Both the position numbers and the translations under genes were made by a program. From Deltaproteobacteria bacterium (GTDB lineage: Bacteria; Desulfobacterota; Syntrophia; Syntrophales; UBA8958), in contig JAPLJZ010000077.1 in NCBI GenBank assembly GCA_026388335.1, positions 1-41,349 on the forward strand: 41,349 bases of DNA, in the 5' to 3' direction. Below, in pieces: positions 1-8,718 of this stretch. Under the pieces are notes generated by a model, which ran no database searches, was not told the origin of the DNA, and saw nothing but the letters and a program-made list of their open reading frames with translations. Position 1 is the first letter of the stretch. Every line of letters starts with the position of its first letter.

Positions 1-14
1 ACGATGATTACTTG

Positions 15-767
15 TTATGCCTTGTATCCGATGTGCAGGTAGGTGGTCCCGAGGGTCAGGGGGTATTGTTCTATTTTATGGAGACCTGCTTCACCCATGA
101 GAACGGCAAAAACGGCTGGTCTGGGAAAATGAGTAATGGAATCTGACAGGTAGCTGTAAGCAGCCTGGTTCTTCGTAAAGTAACCGGCAATGCGGGGAAG
201 AAAATGATTTAGATAGGAGCGGTAAACCTTTCGTACATATTTATTTCCCGGTAGATGCATCTCGAGAATCATGATCTGGCCGCCCGGCGTGACAACCCGG
301 ACCATTTCCTTAAGAGTTTTGAGCCGTTCCGGGATATTCCGGATGCCAAAGGCGATAGAGGCGACGTCAAAGGCGCCGTCGTCAATCGGCAGGGCCACAG
401 CGTCAGCCTGGAGGAGCTGGATTCTTTTCGACAGGCCTTGGTTTTCGATCTTTAGCTGTCCCCTCACGATCATTTCATGAACAAAATCAAGAGCAACGAC
501 GTTAATTTTCGGATAGGCCAAGGCAGCTTCCATTGCCAGGTCCGCCGTCCCGGTCGCGAGATCAAGTAACCGATTGGTCTTGAAGAACTTCATTCTGCGG
601 ACGGCAAACCGCCGCCAGGCCACATCCCGCCTCAGGCTCAGAATACGGTTCAGGAGGTCATATCCTTCCGGGATGGTCGCGAAGATATCCCGCACCATCT
701 CGGTATGCTGTTTCTTTGAGGCCTTGGTTATGGGGAGATAAGCTTTTTTTTTGTGATTTGTTGCCAC
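15..767 (-). CDS. ubiE: Demethylmenaquinone methyltransferase (UbiE/MenG family)
   Basis: A class I SAM-dependent methyltransferase of 250 residues, the normal UbiE/MenG length. It would methylate demethylmenaquinol to menaquinol at the membrane, the last step of menaquinone synthesis. Seen: the family's N-terminal signature YDLLNRILSLRRDVAWR (about residues 36-52), SAM motif I LLDLATGTADLA (67-78) and the second family signature around GIRNIPERLKTLKEM. The start is GTG at 767 with AGGA eight bases upstream. It is the last visible gene of the run that begins with transketolase and sits 33 bases after the prenyltransferase that makes its substrate, which supports the menaquinone rather than the ubiquinone role. 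An anaerobe would not be expected to make ubiquinone, so menG is an equally good name. Confidence 0.93.
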   Translation of the reverse strand: MATNHKKKAYLPITKASKKQHTEMVRDIFATIPEGYDLLNRILSLRRDVAWRRFAVRRMKFFKTNRLLDLATGTADLAMEAALAYPKINVVALDFVHEMIVRGQLKIENQGLSKRIQLLQADAVALPIDDGAFDVASIAFGIRNIPERLKTLKEMVRVVTPGGQIMILEMHLPGNKYVRKVYRSYLNHFLPRIAGYFTKNQAAYSYLSDSITHFPRPAVFAVLMGEAGLHKIEQYPLTLGTTYLHIGYKA

Positions 768-800
768 GGGGAATTCCTTTATTGAATCTTTCCTATGCTG

Positions 801-1718
801 TCAAGGGAGAAAGGAAAAGAGCAGGCGGGCGGCGATGATAACGGCGCCGTTGAAGAAGTAGAGGATGCGGACGTATTTCCCGTGACTGTCAAGCTGTACT
901 GTGTCGGTGGTCCGGCGGGCGAGGCGGATCACCTTAAAGAGGATGGGAAGGGAGAGAAGACTCAAAAAGGCGAGTTTGTGAAGGTAGCCGGAGAGGGTAA
1001 GGGCGATGATACTTATATAAATGGCCAGCCAGAGGCGAAAAAGGCCGGTAATGGCTTTTTCCTTTCCCAGGCGGACGGCGAGGGTCCGTTTGCCGACGGC
1101 TCTGTCCGTGTCGATGTCGGGAATGCTCTGATAATAAAGAATGGAGGCGACCATCAGTCCGATGGGTAGGGAGAGATAAAAGGGGTCCCAGTCGGGTCGG
1201 CCGGCAATGACCCAATAGGTTCCCACGACCATGATCGGCCCCATATTAACGCCTACGAAGACCTCCCCCAGGCCGTGATAGCCGTAGCGGATGGGCGGTG
1301 CGACATAAAAGAGGCTGCTGAGGAAGGAAAAAAGCAGGATCGGCGCGAGCCCCCATACCTGATAGGCGCTCATCATACAACAGGCGACGAGGAAGGCCCC
1401 GGCGTAGAGGAAAATAATTACCCTTTTGAGTGTTTCCGGGGAGATCTTATCTTCCTGGATGACCCGGGAGCCGCCGATAGAGGAGCCGGCGTCGGTCCCC
1501 TGGAGGTGATCGAAGTAATCATTGGCCAGATTGGTGGCTAGGTGAACCATGAAGGCGGCAATATTGATCAGCACGAAACGCCAGGGATGCCAAGGGCCTG
1601 TTTGACCGGCAACGACCCAGCCGAGGGTCAGGGGAATAAGGGTGGCAATATAGAAGGGTGGCCGGCTGGCCTGTATCCAGGCTTTAACAATCTCTCTGTT
1701 CATTACAGGTTCTTCCAC
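801..1718 (-). CDS. menA: 1,4-dihydroxy-2-naphthoate polyprenyltransferase (UbiA family)
   Basis: A UbiA-superfamily membrane prenyltransferase of about 305 residues that would attach a polyprenyl chain to 1,4-dihydroxy-2-naphthoate, giving demethylmenaquinone for the methyltransferase encoded just downstream. Seen: about eight hydrophobic segments, the first Asp-rich prenyl-diphosphate motif NDYFDHLQGTD and the second DIDTDRAVGKRT. Start choice: GTG at 1718 has AGGAGG eight bases upstream. A TTG at 1724 is too close to that Shine-Dalgarno. ATG at 1703 overlaps the stop codon of the preceding permease by one base (TAATG) and is the main alternative. Either way the gene is translationally coupled to the ABC permease. 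A UbiA homologue for another aromatic acceptor is possible, but the neighbouring menG-type gene makes MenA most likely. Confidence 0.88.
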   Translation of the reverse strand: MEEPVMNREIVKAWIQASRPPFYIATLIPLTLGWVVAGQTGPWHPWRFVLINIAAFMVHLATNLANDYFDHLQGTDAGSSIGGSRVIQEDKISPETLKRVIIFLYAGAFLVACCMMSAYQVWGLAPILLFSFLSSLFYVAPPIRYGYHGLGEVFVGVNMGPIMVVGTYWVIAGRPDWDPFYLSLPIGLMVASILYYQSIPDIDTDRAVGKRTLAVRLGKEKAITGLFRLWLAIYISIIALTLSGYLHKLAFLSLLSLPILFKVIRLARRTTDTVQLDSHGKYVRILYFFNGAVIIAARLLFSFLP

Positions 1719-2449
1719 GCACAAAGCCTCCTTTCCATCACATCGAAGGCCTCGTAAAGGACGATGCCGATGGCGGAGAGGGCAATGATGCCGACGAACA
1801 TGGTGGTGTAATCGGCCCTTCCCCAGGCGTCGATGAGATATAATCCCAGACCGCGGCTGGTGCTGATGGACTCGACAAAGAATAATACGGCCACGGCGGT
1901 GCCGGTGCTAATGCGCAGGGACGTGAAGATGCCGGGCAGGGCCACGGGCCAGACGACGTGACGGTAGAAATGCCAGCGGTTTCCCCCTAAAGACTGAAGG
2001 GCGTAAACCACCTCCCGATCCAGGGAGCGAACCGCGTCCCGGGTGGTGATGAGGAGCTGGAAGAAGATGATCAGGGAAATCAGGATGATCTTGCCCAGAT
2101 CGCCGAGGCCGAAGAGCATGAGGATAATAGGCAGCAGGACGATCTTCGGGATCGGATAGCTAAGGTAGATAAGAGGGGCGAAGATCCGGTCGAGGCGCTC
2201 GTTGCTCCCTAAAACAAGGCCGAAGGGGACGGCGGTCATGAAGGCCAGGGCCAGGGCGGCGATGAGGCGCCAGGCGCTGACGGCCGTATGTTCCCAAAAT
2301 GCCTCCTCCCGGACTGCATGCAGCAGCCGCCTGAGGACGCTCAGGGGGTCCGGCAGGAGCTGGGAGCCCAAAAGCAGAGACGCCCCATACCAGAGGATGG
2401 TCAGGACTATTATCGTCAGGGCGTAATCAAGCCAGCGGCTGTTTTTCAT
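1703..2449 (-). CDS. ABC transporter permease (SsuC/TauC/NitT type)
   Basis: Inner-membrane permease of 248 residues from the BPD_transp_1 family that serves sulfonate, taurine, nitrate and thiamine-precursor importers. Seen: about six membrane segments (first at residues 9-28) and the cytoplasmic EAA loop at about residues 146-176, including ALQSLGGNRWHFYRHVVWP, which docks on the ATPase. The start ATG lies inside the end of the ATPase gene (23-base overlap), and the stop overlaps the possible ATG of the prenyltransferase, so the gene is embedded in the operon. Substrate cannot be read from the permease. It forms a complete importer with the ATPase and the lipoprotein upstream. Confidence 0.9.
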   Translation of the reverse strand: MKNSRWLDYALTIIVLTILWYGASLLLGSQLLPDPLSVLRRLLHAVREEAFWEHTAVSAWRLIAALALAFMTAVPFGLVLGSNERLDRIFAPLIYLSYPIPKIVLLPIILMLFGLGDLGKIILISLIIFFQLLITTRDAVRSLDREVVYALQSLGGNRWHFYRHVVWPVALPGIFTSLRISTGTAVAVLFFVESISTSRGLGLYLIDAWGRADYTTMFVGIIALSAIGIVLYEAFDVMERRLCAWKNL

Positions 2450-3203
2450 GGGGATGCTCGATCAGGTGTCTCAGGGTCATGTTTTTGGAAAAATAATCCG
2501 GCGCGGTCCTGAAGCCGGTTGTTCCCGCATTGGGATTGTCGATGATCTCGCCAATGCCGTGGGTGTCGGGATCCATGATCACGATGCGTCGTCCAAGAAA
2601 GACCGCCTCCTCGATATTGTGGGTGACAATAACGAAGCTGAATTTCCGCTTTTTAAAGAGGATCAGCAGGTGTTCCTGCAGGTGTTCCCGGGTGATCAGA
2701 TCCAGGGCGGCGAAGGGCTCATCGAGGAGGAGCAGGCTGGGCCGCAGCAGCATGGCCCGGGCCAGGGCCACCCGCTGGCGCTGACCGCCGCTGAGTTGAT
2801 GGGGATAGAGATGGTCGAGGTTCTCAATATCCAGTTCTCTTTTTATGGCCGTCAGGGCTTCCTGAGAAACGTGGATTTTCTGGAACTGGGCGCCCAGAAG
2901 GATATTTTCGGCGACCCGTTTCCACGGGAAGAGACCATAGGCCTGGAAAACCACCGCCATTTTCCGGGACGGCCCCTGGATTGTCTCGTCTTCCAAATGG
3001 ATTTCCCCGGTCGTGGGCGGCAGCAGCCCCGCGGCCATGAGGAGCAAGGTCGTCTTGCCGCATCCCGAAGGTCCGACAATGGCCAGAGAGTCATTGTATC
3101 CGACGTGAAAATGGACATCCTTTAGGACCACTTTCGGGTGAGCGCCGGGGCCGAAGGTTTTACCCAGTCCGGTAACGGCCAGTAAATCAGGGGAGGAAGC
3201 CAT
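2427..3203 (-). CDS. ABC transporter ATP-binding protein (SsuB/TauB type)
   Basis: Cytoplasmic ATPase subunit of the importer, 258 residues from ATG at 3203. A TTG two codons earlier (3209) is possible, but neither start has a strong ribosome-binding site. Seen: Walker A GPSGCGKTT (near residues 45-53), Q-loop region VVFQAYGLFPW, signature LSGGQRQRVALARA (from about 139), Walker B LLLLDEPFAALD (from about 159) and a switch histidine in VTHNIEEAVFLG. The EEAVFLGRRIVIM stretch is typical of the nitrate/sulfonate/taurine group. It overlaps the binding-protein gene upstream and the permease gene downstream. Confidence 0.92.
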   Translation of the reverse strand: MASSPDLLAVTGLGKTFGPGAHPKVVLKDVHFHVGYNDSLAIVGPSGCGKTTLLLMAAGLLPPTTGEIHLEDETIQGPSRKMAVVFQAYGLFPWKRVAENILLGAQFQKIHVSQEALTAIKRELDIENLDHLYPHQLSGGQRQRVALARAMLLRPSLLLLDEPFAALDLITREHLQEHLLILFKKRKFSFVIVTHNIEEAVFLGRRIVIMDPDTHGIGEIIDNPNAGTTGFRTAPDYFSKNMTLRHLIEHPHEKQPLA

Positions 3204-4158
3204 CGGCAACCATCTCAGTAATGGCCATATCCCGCGAGATGATCCCCTTTTTTCTTAACCATCCATAGATGTCCGCGAGTTGCGAGCGGTTCGGTAAACT
3301 GAGAGCGGGATAGGAGGGCAGGGTAAGGGTCTTGGTGAGCCCCTCCGGGATTCGACAGTGTTTATTGGCAATGATTCTGGCCTCTTCGGGGTGATTGTTC
3401 AAGTAATCAGCCCCCTTGCTGACGGCTTTGAGAAAGGCGCGAACCTGTTCGGGATGCTGTTTAAGAAAGTCGTCGGTGAAAACAAGCACCGTATCCGAGA
3501 TTCCCATGCCGGCGTCGTCAACGAGGACACGGGCTCCTTTCCTTTCGGCGAAGGTGACCAGGGGTTCGGGAAGGGCGGCGGCGGGGGCCTGGCCTTCCAT
3601 GAGCATCTGCAGGCGGATAGGGATATTCTTTGCTTCGATCAAACGGGTCTGCTGCGGTGAAATACCTTGTTTTTCAAGCATTTTTACTGCCAGGTACTCG
3701 ACGATGGTATTGGAACCGATGGCAATGCCTTCCTTCGCCAATTGGCTGAGGGATTCTGTCGGTCGGTTCGGAGCTGCCAGGAGAGCGAACATGCGCCGGG
3801 AAGCCGTCGTATTGAAAACCGTGGCGACCATTTTCACCGGGACATCATTGGACCGGAGGACCATGGGCGTCATGATGTCCCCGAAATATCCGGCCAGTTG
3901 GCGGGCCGACATGGCCACGTCCTTTTCCATGGCTGAATTGAAGGAGATAAGTTCCACTTTCAGCCCCGCGGCGGTGAAAAATCCTTGCTCCTGGGCGGCA
4001 AAGATGGGCAGGGCATGAATCAGGGGCAGAATCCCGAACTTGATTCCCTTTGCAGCGGGAACGTCCCGGTTTCCCCCGGAACAACCGCCAAGCATCATCA
4101 GGGCCATCAGGACAATTAAAAAAGCAGCTAAAAAACGCGGGGATTTTATCTTTTTCAT
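3187..4158 (-). CDS. ABC transporter substrate-binding lipoprotein (NMT1/SsuA-like)
   Basis: Solute-binding protein of 323 residues with a lipoprotein signal: basic N-terminus MKKIKSPR, a hydrophobic core and lipobox LGGC with Cys26 as the lipidated residue. The mature part resembles the NMT1/SsuA-like fold ([22 protein letters not shown] near its start; [20 protein letters not shown] later). The true start is ATG at 4158, overlapping the transketolase stop by four bases (ATGA). The open frame extends to 4653, but that part is antisense-type noise inside the transketolase gene and lacks a signal peptide. This family binds sulfonates, nitrate, pyrimidine precursors of thiamine or aromatic acids. 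The specificity is not visible, although coupling to a thiamine-diphosphate enzyme makes a thiamine precursor worth considering. Confidence 0.87.
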   Translation of the reverse strand: MKKIKSPRFLAAFLIVLMALMMLGGCSGGNRDVPAAKGIKFGILPLIHALPIFAAQEQGFFTAAGLKVELISFNSAMEKDVAMSARQLAGYFGDIMTPMVLRSNDVPVKMVATVFNTTASRRMFALLAAPNRPTESLSQLAKEGIAIGSNTIVEYLAVKMLEKQGISPQQTRLIEAKNIPIRLQMLMEGQAPAAALPEPLVTFAERKGARVLVDDAGMGISDTVLVFTDDFLKQHPEQVRAFLKAVSKGADYLNNHPEEARIIANKHCRIPEGLTKTLTLPSYPALSLPNRSQLADIYGWLRKKGIISRDMAITEMVADGFLP

Positions 4159-6197
4159 TTTCTGAAGAGAGATCTTGCCGTGTCGGCAATCTGATCCACC
4201 GTAAGGCCGAACTTCTCGTATAGTACCGGAGCAGGGGCACTGGCGCCGAAGCGATCCATGCCCACAATTGCTCCTTCGATCCCCACATAATGTTCCCAAC
4301 CCAGCTTTGCCCCCGCCTCCACGGCGACCCTGGCCTTTACCGCCGGTGGGAGGACGCGGTCTCGATATTCCGCAGGCTGGGCGTCGAACATGTCCCAGGA
4401 GGGAATGGAAACGACGCGGACCCGAATGGCTTCCCCGGTGAGTTTTCGTGCCGCTGCCAGGGCGAGATGAACCTCCGATCCCGTGGCGATAAAAATTACA
4501 TCCGGTCTGACCTGGGATGAATCCCAAAGAATGTACCCGCCTTTTTGAAGTCCTGTGGCGGCTGCCAGGTCCTGACGATTCTGGTTCGGGACATTTTGAC
4601 GGGTCAGGACGAGGGCCGTTGGGCCTTGACGGTTGGCAATGGCCGCTTGCCATGCCTGGACCGTTTCGGCGGCGTCACAGGGACGGATGACGCTGAGATT
4701 CGGAACGGAGCGGAGATTCATAAGCTGTTCGATGGGCTGATGGGTGGGACCGTCTTCACCGACGGCGATACTGTCGTGGGTAAAAACGTAGATGACCCGG
4801 AGACCCATCAGGGCGGCCAGTCGGATCGGCGGCCGCATGTAATCCGCGAAGGTGAAGAATGTGGCCGTATAGGGAATTATCCCTCCGTGGAGGGCCATAC
4901 CGCCGGCAATGGCGCCCATGGCATGTTCCCGAACGCCGAAGTGGATATTCCGCCCGCCGTAGTTCCATCCGCCGCCGACAGCGCCCGGTGTCCCGTCATC
5001 GTGATAATTCGGGTTTTGAAAGTCACCTTTGCCTTTCAACCAGGTCAGACAGGAAGGATTAAGATCCGCCGACCCCCCCATGAGTTCCGGGATGATTGAC
5101 GCCAGGGATTGCATAACCATCTCTGAGGCCTTGCGGGTTGACACTTCCTTCGTATCTCCCCCAAAATCGGGCAGGCCGGTTTCCCAATCCATGGGGAGTT
5201 CTCCCGTCATTACCCGCTGAAATTCCCGGGCCAGTTCCGGAAATGCCTGGATATAAAGATCGAAAACGGATTTCCATGCCTCTTCCCGGACCTTGCCTTT
5301 TTCCAGGGACTGCCGGTAATGGGATAGCACGTCTTCAGGAATGTAAAATGACGGTTCAAGGGGCCAGCCGAGTCGTTCTTTGGCGGCGTTTAATTCCTCC
5401 TGACCCAAGGGTGCGCCATGGCAGGCGGCGGTTCCTTCCTTGGTCGGGGCTCCGAAGCCGATACAGGTCTTCACTTTGATCAGCGTGGGCCGATTCGTTT
5501 CCCTCCGGGCTGATTCCAGAGCCTCATCAATGGCCTCGATGCTGTTTCCTTCGGTAACGGGAAGGACCTGCCACCCGAGGGCCGCAAAGCGCTGGGCTAC
5601 ATCCTCTGTGAAGGAGAGGGTGGTTGACCCGGCAAGGGAAATGCCGTTATCGTCATAGAGGACGATGAGTTTTCCCAGGCCCAGATGCCCGGCTAAGGAG
5701 CAGGCTTCGAAGGTCACGCCTTCCATAAGATCGCCGTCGCTGACCAGGGTATAGGTGTAGTGGTCGATGATGGTGTGACCCGGGCGGTTGTAGCAGGCTG
5801 CCAGGTGGGCTTCCGCCAGGGCCATGCCGACGGCGTGGCTGACCCCCTGGCCCAGGGGACCCGTGGTCATCTCTGTCCCCGGGGGATGAGCCCGTTCCGG
5901 ATGCCCCGGCGTCTTGCTTCCCCATTGGCGGAAGGCTTGGAGGTCTTCAATGGTCAGGTCGTAACCTGTGAGGTAGAGGAGGCTGTAGAGTAACATGGAG
6001 GCGTGTCCGGCAGACAGGACGACGCGGTCACGGTCCACCCAGCCGGGGTTTGCGGGATTGTGCTTCAGATTCTTCATCCAGAGGGTGTAGGCAAGGGCCG
6101 CCGCCCCCATGGGCATTCCCGGATGACCGGACTTTGACTTTTCTATCGCATCGGCGGATAGGAAGCGAATCGCATTGATACATTTATCTTCTATCAT
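4155..6197 (-). CDS. tkt: Transketolase
   Basis: Full-length transketolase, 680 residues. It moves two-carbon ketol units between sugar phosphates in the non-oxidative pentose phosphate pathway, using thiamine diphosphate and a divalent metal. Seen: N-terminal [12 protein letters not shown], substrate-binding [21 protein letters not shown] region, the TPP/metal motif beginning VSDGDLMEG, the pyrimidine-domain segment [16 protein letters not shown] and a C-terminal domain with [14 protein letters not shown]. The start is ATG at 6197 with only a distant, weak Shine-Dalgarno. It heads the ABC transporter/menaquinone run, and its stop overlaps the lipoprotein start. No thiamine-diphosphate riboswitch is recognisable in the short leader upstream. 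Confidence 0.95.
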   Translation of the reverse strand: MIEDKCINAIRFLSADAIEKSKSGHPGMPMGAAALAYTLWMKNLKHNPANPGWVDRDRVVLSAGHASMLLYSLLYLTGYDLTIEDLQAFRQWGSKTPGHPERAHPPGTEMTTGPLGQGVSHAVGMALAEAHLAACYNRPGHTIIDHYTYTLVSDGDLMEGVTFEACSLAGHLGLGKLIVLYDDNGISLAGSTTLSFTEDVAQRFAALGWQVLPVTEGNSIEAIDEALESARRETNRPTLIKVKTCIGFGAPTKEGTAACHGAPLGQEELNAAKERLGWPLEPSFYIPEDVLSHYRQSLEKGKVREEAWKSVFDLYIQAFPELAREFQRVMTGELPMDWETGLPDFGGDTKEVSTRKASEMVMQSLASIIPELMGGSADLNPSCLTWLKGKGDFQNPNYHDDGTPGAVGGGWNYGGRNIHFGVREHAMGAIAGGMALHGGIIPYTATFFTFADYMRPPIRLAALMGLRVIYVFTHDSIAVGEDGPTHQPIEQLMNLRSVPNLSVIRPCDAAETVQAWQAAIANRQGPTALVLTRQNVPNQNRQDLAAATGLQKGGYILWDSSQVRPDVIFIATGSEVHLALAAARKLTGEAIRVRVVSIPSWDMFDAQPAEYRDRVLPPAVKARVAVEAGAKLGWEHYVGIEGAIVGMDRFGASAPAPVLYEKFGLTVDQIADTARSLFRK

Positions 6198-6246
6198 TTT
6201 ACGGAGGCCTTCTTTATAGGGTATGGATGGTTATTGCTGATTGGCG

Positions 6247-6261
6247 TGTGAAGATTTCACA
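6247..6261. promoter_or_regulatory. Candidate operator palindrome (TGTGAA-GAT-TTCACA)
   Basis: A perfect inverted repeat of six bases per arm around a three-base centre, in the divergent region between transketolase and the CaiB-type gene. The half site TGTGA resembles those of the CRP/FNR family, but the spacing (TGTGA-N5-TCACA) is one base shorter than the CRP consensus. The role as an operator is inferred. Confidence 0.35.
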
Positions 6262-6285
6262 TTTTTTCAAACATGTCAATCAATA

Positions 6286-6299
6286 GTGATGAACATCAC
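6286..6299. promoter_or_regulatory. Second candidate operator palindrome (GTGATG-AA-CATCAC)
   Basis: A perfect six-plus-six palindrome with a two-base centre, 25 bases from the end of the previous palindrome and sharing GTGA half-site ends. It lies 79 bases upstream of the CaiB-type start and about 90 upstream of transketolase. Two related palindromes in one divergent region suggest one regulator, possibly of the CRP/FNR type. Confidence 0.33.
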
Positions 6300-6377
6300 T
6301 CGGGGATGACGAAGCATCTTTGCAATTACCTCTTTTTTATGGTAGTCCCACGTCATCATGAGAAAAAAGGAGGGAAT

Positions 6378-7559
6378 ATGTCAGGACCGTTAAAAGGGCT
6401 CAAGGTATTGGATTTTACAACGCTGTTGCCAGGTCCCTATGCCACCATGTGCCTGGCCGATATGGGGGCGGATGTTTTACGCGTCACTTCCGGGTCCCGA
6501 CCCGATCTCGTGGAATTTCTGCCACCCAAGATAACCGGGACAGATATTCCCGCCATCAGCGCCTACCTGGGAAGGGGCAAGCGCTCCCTGGCCCTCAATC
6601 TCAAGGATCCGCGAGGGATTCAGATTGTCCATCAGCTCCTGGCGGAATATGACATCGTTATCGAGCAGTTCCGTCCGGGAATTATGAACAAGTTTGCTCT
6701 GGATTATGAGAGCTTGAAAAGGGTAAATCCCGGCGTGATTTACTGCTCCATCACCGGTTATGGTCAGACCGGACCCCTGCGTGATCGGGCCGGACATGAC
6801 ATCAATTATCTGGCCCTGTCGGGCGTAATGGGCTATTCGGGAAGAAAGGCCTCAGGTCCGACGCTGATGGGGACTCAGATCGCCGATATTGCCTCGGGCT
6901 CCAATTATGCGATCATCGGAATCCTGGCAGCGGTTGTAAATCGCCTGCAAACCGGTAAAGGGCAATATATAGATATCTCCATGACCGACGGGGTGATGGC
7001 TTTCCATTCCATGGCCGGGGCTGCCTTTCTGGCCGGTGACCCGGCCCCGGGATGGGAGGAAAACTGGCTCAACGGAGGTTCACTATATGATTATTATGAG
7101 ACGAAGGATGGCCGCTATCTGAGCGTCGGCAGTCTCGAACCGCAGTTCTTCAGCGTCTTATGCCAGAGCATCGGCCGCCCGGACCTGATTCCCGGCGGGG
7201 TCATGCCGAAGGACCTGAATAAGGTCAAGGAAGATATCCGTGCCATCATTCGTTTGAAGACGAGGGATGAATGGGTGGAAATCTTCAAGGGCGTCGATGC
7301 CTGCGTGGAGCCGGTTCTGACCATGCAGGAGGCGCTGGAAAGCGAACTGGCAACGGCCAGAAAGATGGTCGTTGATGTACCCATACCTGACGGTGGCAAG
7401 GTCCGGCAATTGGCAAATCCGGTGAAATTTTCAGACACTCCGGCGGCTTATGCCTTCGCCGGCGTCCGGACCGGACGTCACAACAAAGAGGTGCTTCTGG
7501 AACTCGGTTATACAGAGGAACAGATCTCCGGGTTTGAGCAGACGGGCTTGTTCAAGTAG
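6378..7559 (+). CDS. CaiB/BaiF family CoA-transferase or 2-methylacyl-CoA racemase-like protein
   Basis: A class III CoA-transferase fold protein of 393 residues. Seen: N-terminal GLKVLDFTTLLPGPYATM, CoA-binding region ending VLRV, GYGQTGPLRDRAGHDINYLA with His140-Asp141, and IADIASGSNYAIIGILAA. The GHDINYL signature is characteristic of the alpha-methylacyl-CoA racemase branch, whose catalytic pair is a His in this motif and a downstream Asp, so epimerisation of a 2-methyl branched acyl-CoA is at least as likely as CoA transfer. The start is ATG at 6378 with GGAGGG five bases upstream. The open frame extends upstream to 6273, but that section has no ribosome-binding site and unlike composition. 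It stands alone on the plus strand, divergent from transketolase. Confidence 0.85.
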   Translation: MSGPLKGLKVLDFTTLLPGPYATMCLADMGADVLRVTSGSRPDLVEFLPPKITGTDIPAISAYLGRGKRSLALNLKDPRGIQIVHQLLAEYDIVIEQFRPGIMNKFALDYESLKRVNPGVIYCSITGYGQTGPLRDRAGHDINYLALSGVMGYSGRKASGPTLMGTQIADIASGSNYAIIGILAAVVNRLQTGKGQYIDISMTDGVMAFHSMAGAAFLAGDPAPGWEENWLNGGSLYDYYETKDGRYLSVGSLEPQFFSVLCQSIGRPDLIPGGVMPKDLNKVKEDIRAIIRLKTRDEWVEIFKGVDACVEPVLTMQEALESELATARKMVVDVPIPDGGKVRQLANPVKFSDTPAAYAFAGVRTGRHNKEVLLELGYTEEQISGFEQTGLFK

Positions 7560-7581
7560 CGGCAATTCTCGGTAGAACCTA

Positions 7582-7610
7582 TTGACACCGAATAGTTCTT
7601 TGATTATAAT
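7582..7610 (+). promoter_or_regulatory. Consensus sigma-70 promoter of the FmdB-type gene
   Basis: TTGACA (7582-7587), a 17-base spacer and TATAAT (7605-7610): both hexamers match the sigma-70 consensus exactly with optimal spacing. Transcription would begin near 7616-7618, leaving a leader of about 58 bases before the small zinc-ribbon gene. Confidence 0.8.
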
Positions 7611-7674
7611 AACATTCGAGCGGTCCATCGGAACCGTTTGTTCACTGACATGTCTTGAATAAGGAGGAAAGGCG

Positions 7675-7839
7675 ATGGCAACGTATGAGTACCGGTGCGA
7701 GGCGTGTAAAAAGTCGTTTACCTTGATCCAGCGAATTTCCGAACATGACAAGGCTAAGGTGGCCTGTCCGAAATGCAAAAGCGAGAAGGTCAAACAGCAG
7801 ATATCGGGTTTCCAGGTGAAAACCAGCCGCAAGAGCTGA
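7675..7839 (+). CDS. FmdB-family zinc-ribbon small protein
   Basis: A 54-residue protein beginning MATYEYRCEACKKSFT. It contains a rubredoxin-like zinc ribbon with CEAC (Cys8, Cys11) and CPKC (Cys31, Cys34), as in the FmdB/CxxC_CXXC_SSSS family of putative regulators. Named members were first linked to formamidase/amidase expression, but the family's function is largely unknown. The start ATG at 7675 has AAGGAGG eight bases upstream, and the gene follows a consensus sigma-70 promoter in its own short intergenic region, so it is probably a strongly expressed single-gene unit. The C-terminus is a short basic tail. Confidence 0.85.
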   Translation: MATYEYRCEACKKSFTLIQRISEHDKAKVACPKCKSEKVKQQISGFQVKTSRKS

Positions 7840-7896
7840 GACCGGATAATGCGAAAATGTTGATTTGTTGCGAATATGTCAAGGGTTGGGATGGGG

Positions 7897-8502
7897 TTAC
7901 TTTTTTGTGACGCCGATGTTCTGTTCCGCCCACTGGTGAGGATTTTTTCCCGTCACGCCGGCGTAGAAGTCACGAATTATCACCATGTCCCCTTCGATGT
8001 TTCCCGTCGTGATTACGGCCGGCCCGATTCCTCCCGCCTTCAGCTTGTAGTCAATATAACCGAGGGCAATGGGGACGCCGGCTCCATGGGCGATATAATA
8101 GAAACCGGTCTTCCAGTACCGCACCTTTGAACGCGTCCCTTCCGGGGGAATGACCATGATCATTCTGACGCTGTTTTTGAACGTCTGGATGCATTGCGTT
8201 ACGAGATCGTTCGCCTGGCGGCGGTCGACGGGGATGCCCCCCAGCCATTTGAAGAGGCTGCCGAAAGGCGGGCGAAAGATGGTGTGTTTTCCCAGCCAGA
8301 AGACCTTCATCCGGAAGGCAAGGGATAAGATCAGGGTGAGGGGAAGATCCCAGTTGGATGTATGGGGTGCGGCGATCATGACAAACTTGGGGGCATCCGG
8401 GACCTGACCTTCCTTTTTCCATCTAAAAATCCACAGATAGGAGATGGCCAGGAAATGGAGGACCTGATTAAGGACAGGGGTATCGAAAATTGTTCGTCTC
8501 AT
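7897..8502 (-). CDS. PlsC-type lysophospholipid acyltransferase
   Basis: A 201-residue acyltransferase of the 1-acylglycerol-3-phosphate O-acyltransferase fold, expected at the inner face of the membrane. Seen: the catalytic HX4D box HTSNWD (His47, Asp52), a hydrophobic N-terminal segment around VLHFLAISYLWIF, the acceptor-binding region FKWLGGIPVDRR and the PPEGTRSK block (about 119-126). It is shorter than standard PlsC (about 240), as seen in the group often annotated as glycerol acyltransferases. It could act on phospholipid or on another acyl acceptor. It converges on the FmdB-type gene and diverges from the RlpA-like gene. Confidence 0.87.
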   Translation of the reverse strand: MRRTIFDTPVLNQVLHFLAISYLWIFRWKKEGQVPDAPKFVMIAAPHTSNWDLPLTLILSLAFRMKVFWLGKHTIFRPPFGSLFKWLGGIPVDRRQANDLVTQCIQTFKNSVRMIMVIPPEGTRSKVRYWKTGFYYIAHGAGVPIALGYIDYKLKAGGIGPAVITTGNIEGDMVIIRDFYAGVTGKNPHQWAEQNIGVTKK

Positions 8503-8631
8503 GTTTTGCCTGAGCCCTTCAGGGTAGGAGCAAGGGAAGCTGTTCTTCCCCGTGCGGGGACTACATGGAAAGGCATCCCTGTGTCAAGGAGAATCATGCA
8601 AGGCAATAAAATTGGACATTTACATTTATTA

Positions 8632-8660
8632 TTGACGGCAGGAGCGGATTGAAGTAGAAA
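8632..8660 (+). promoter_or_regulatory. Possible sigma-70 promoter of the RlpA-like gene
   Basis: TTGACG (8632-8637), a 17-base spacer and TAGAAA (8655-8660). Both boxes are imperfect, but spacing and position, about 58 bases before the start codon, fit. Upstream, TCCCC-GTGC-GGGGA at 8547-8560 can form a short hairpin. Nothing else stands out in the 216-base divergent region 8503-8718. Confidence 0.35.
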
Positions 8661-8718
8661 ACTGACATTAAATGGAGCTGTTCCCATTATTCACAAAGAT
8701 CTAACAAAGGATTTAGGT

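Noticed and set aside
2448-3125. Long plus-strand open frame across the ABC ATPase gene
   Set aside because: It is a shadow of the real minus-strand ATPase, with no recognisable domain.
4159-4653. N-terminal extension of the solute-binding protein by 165 codons
   Set aside because: It lies inside transketolase, lacks a signal peptide, and the start at 4158 has a clear lipoprotein signal and an ATGA overlap.
6198-6272. Thiamine-diphosphate riboswitch before transketolase
   Set aside because: No THI-box sequence or suitable stem arrangement was seen in the short leader.
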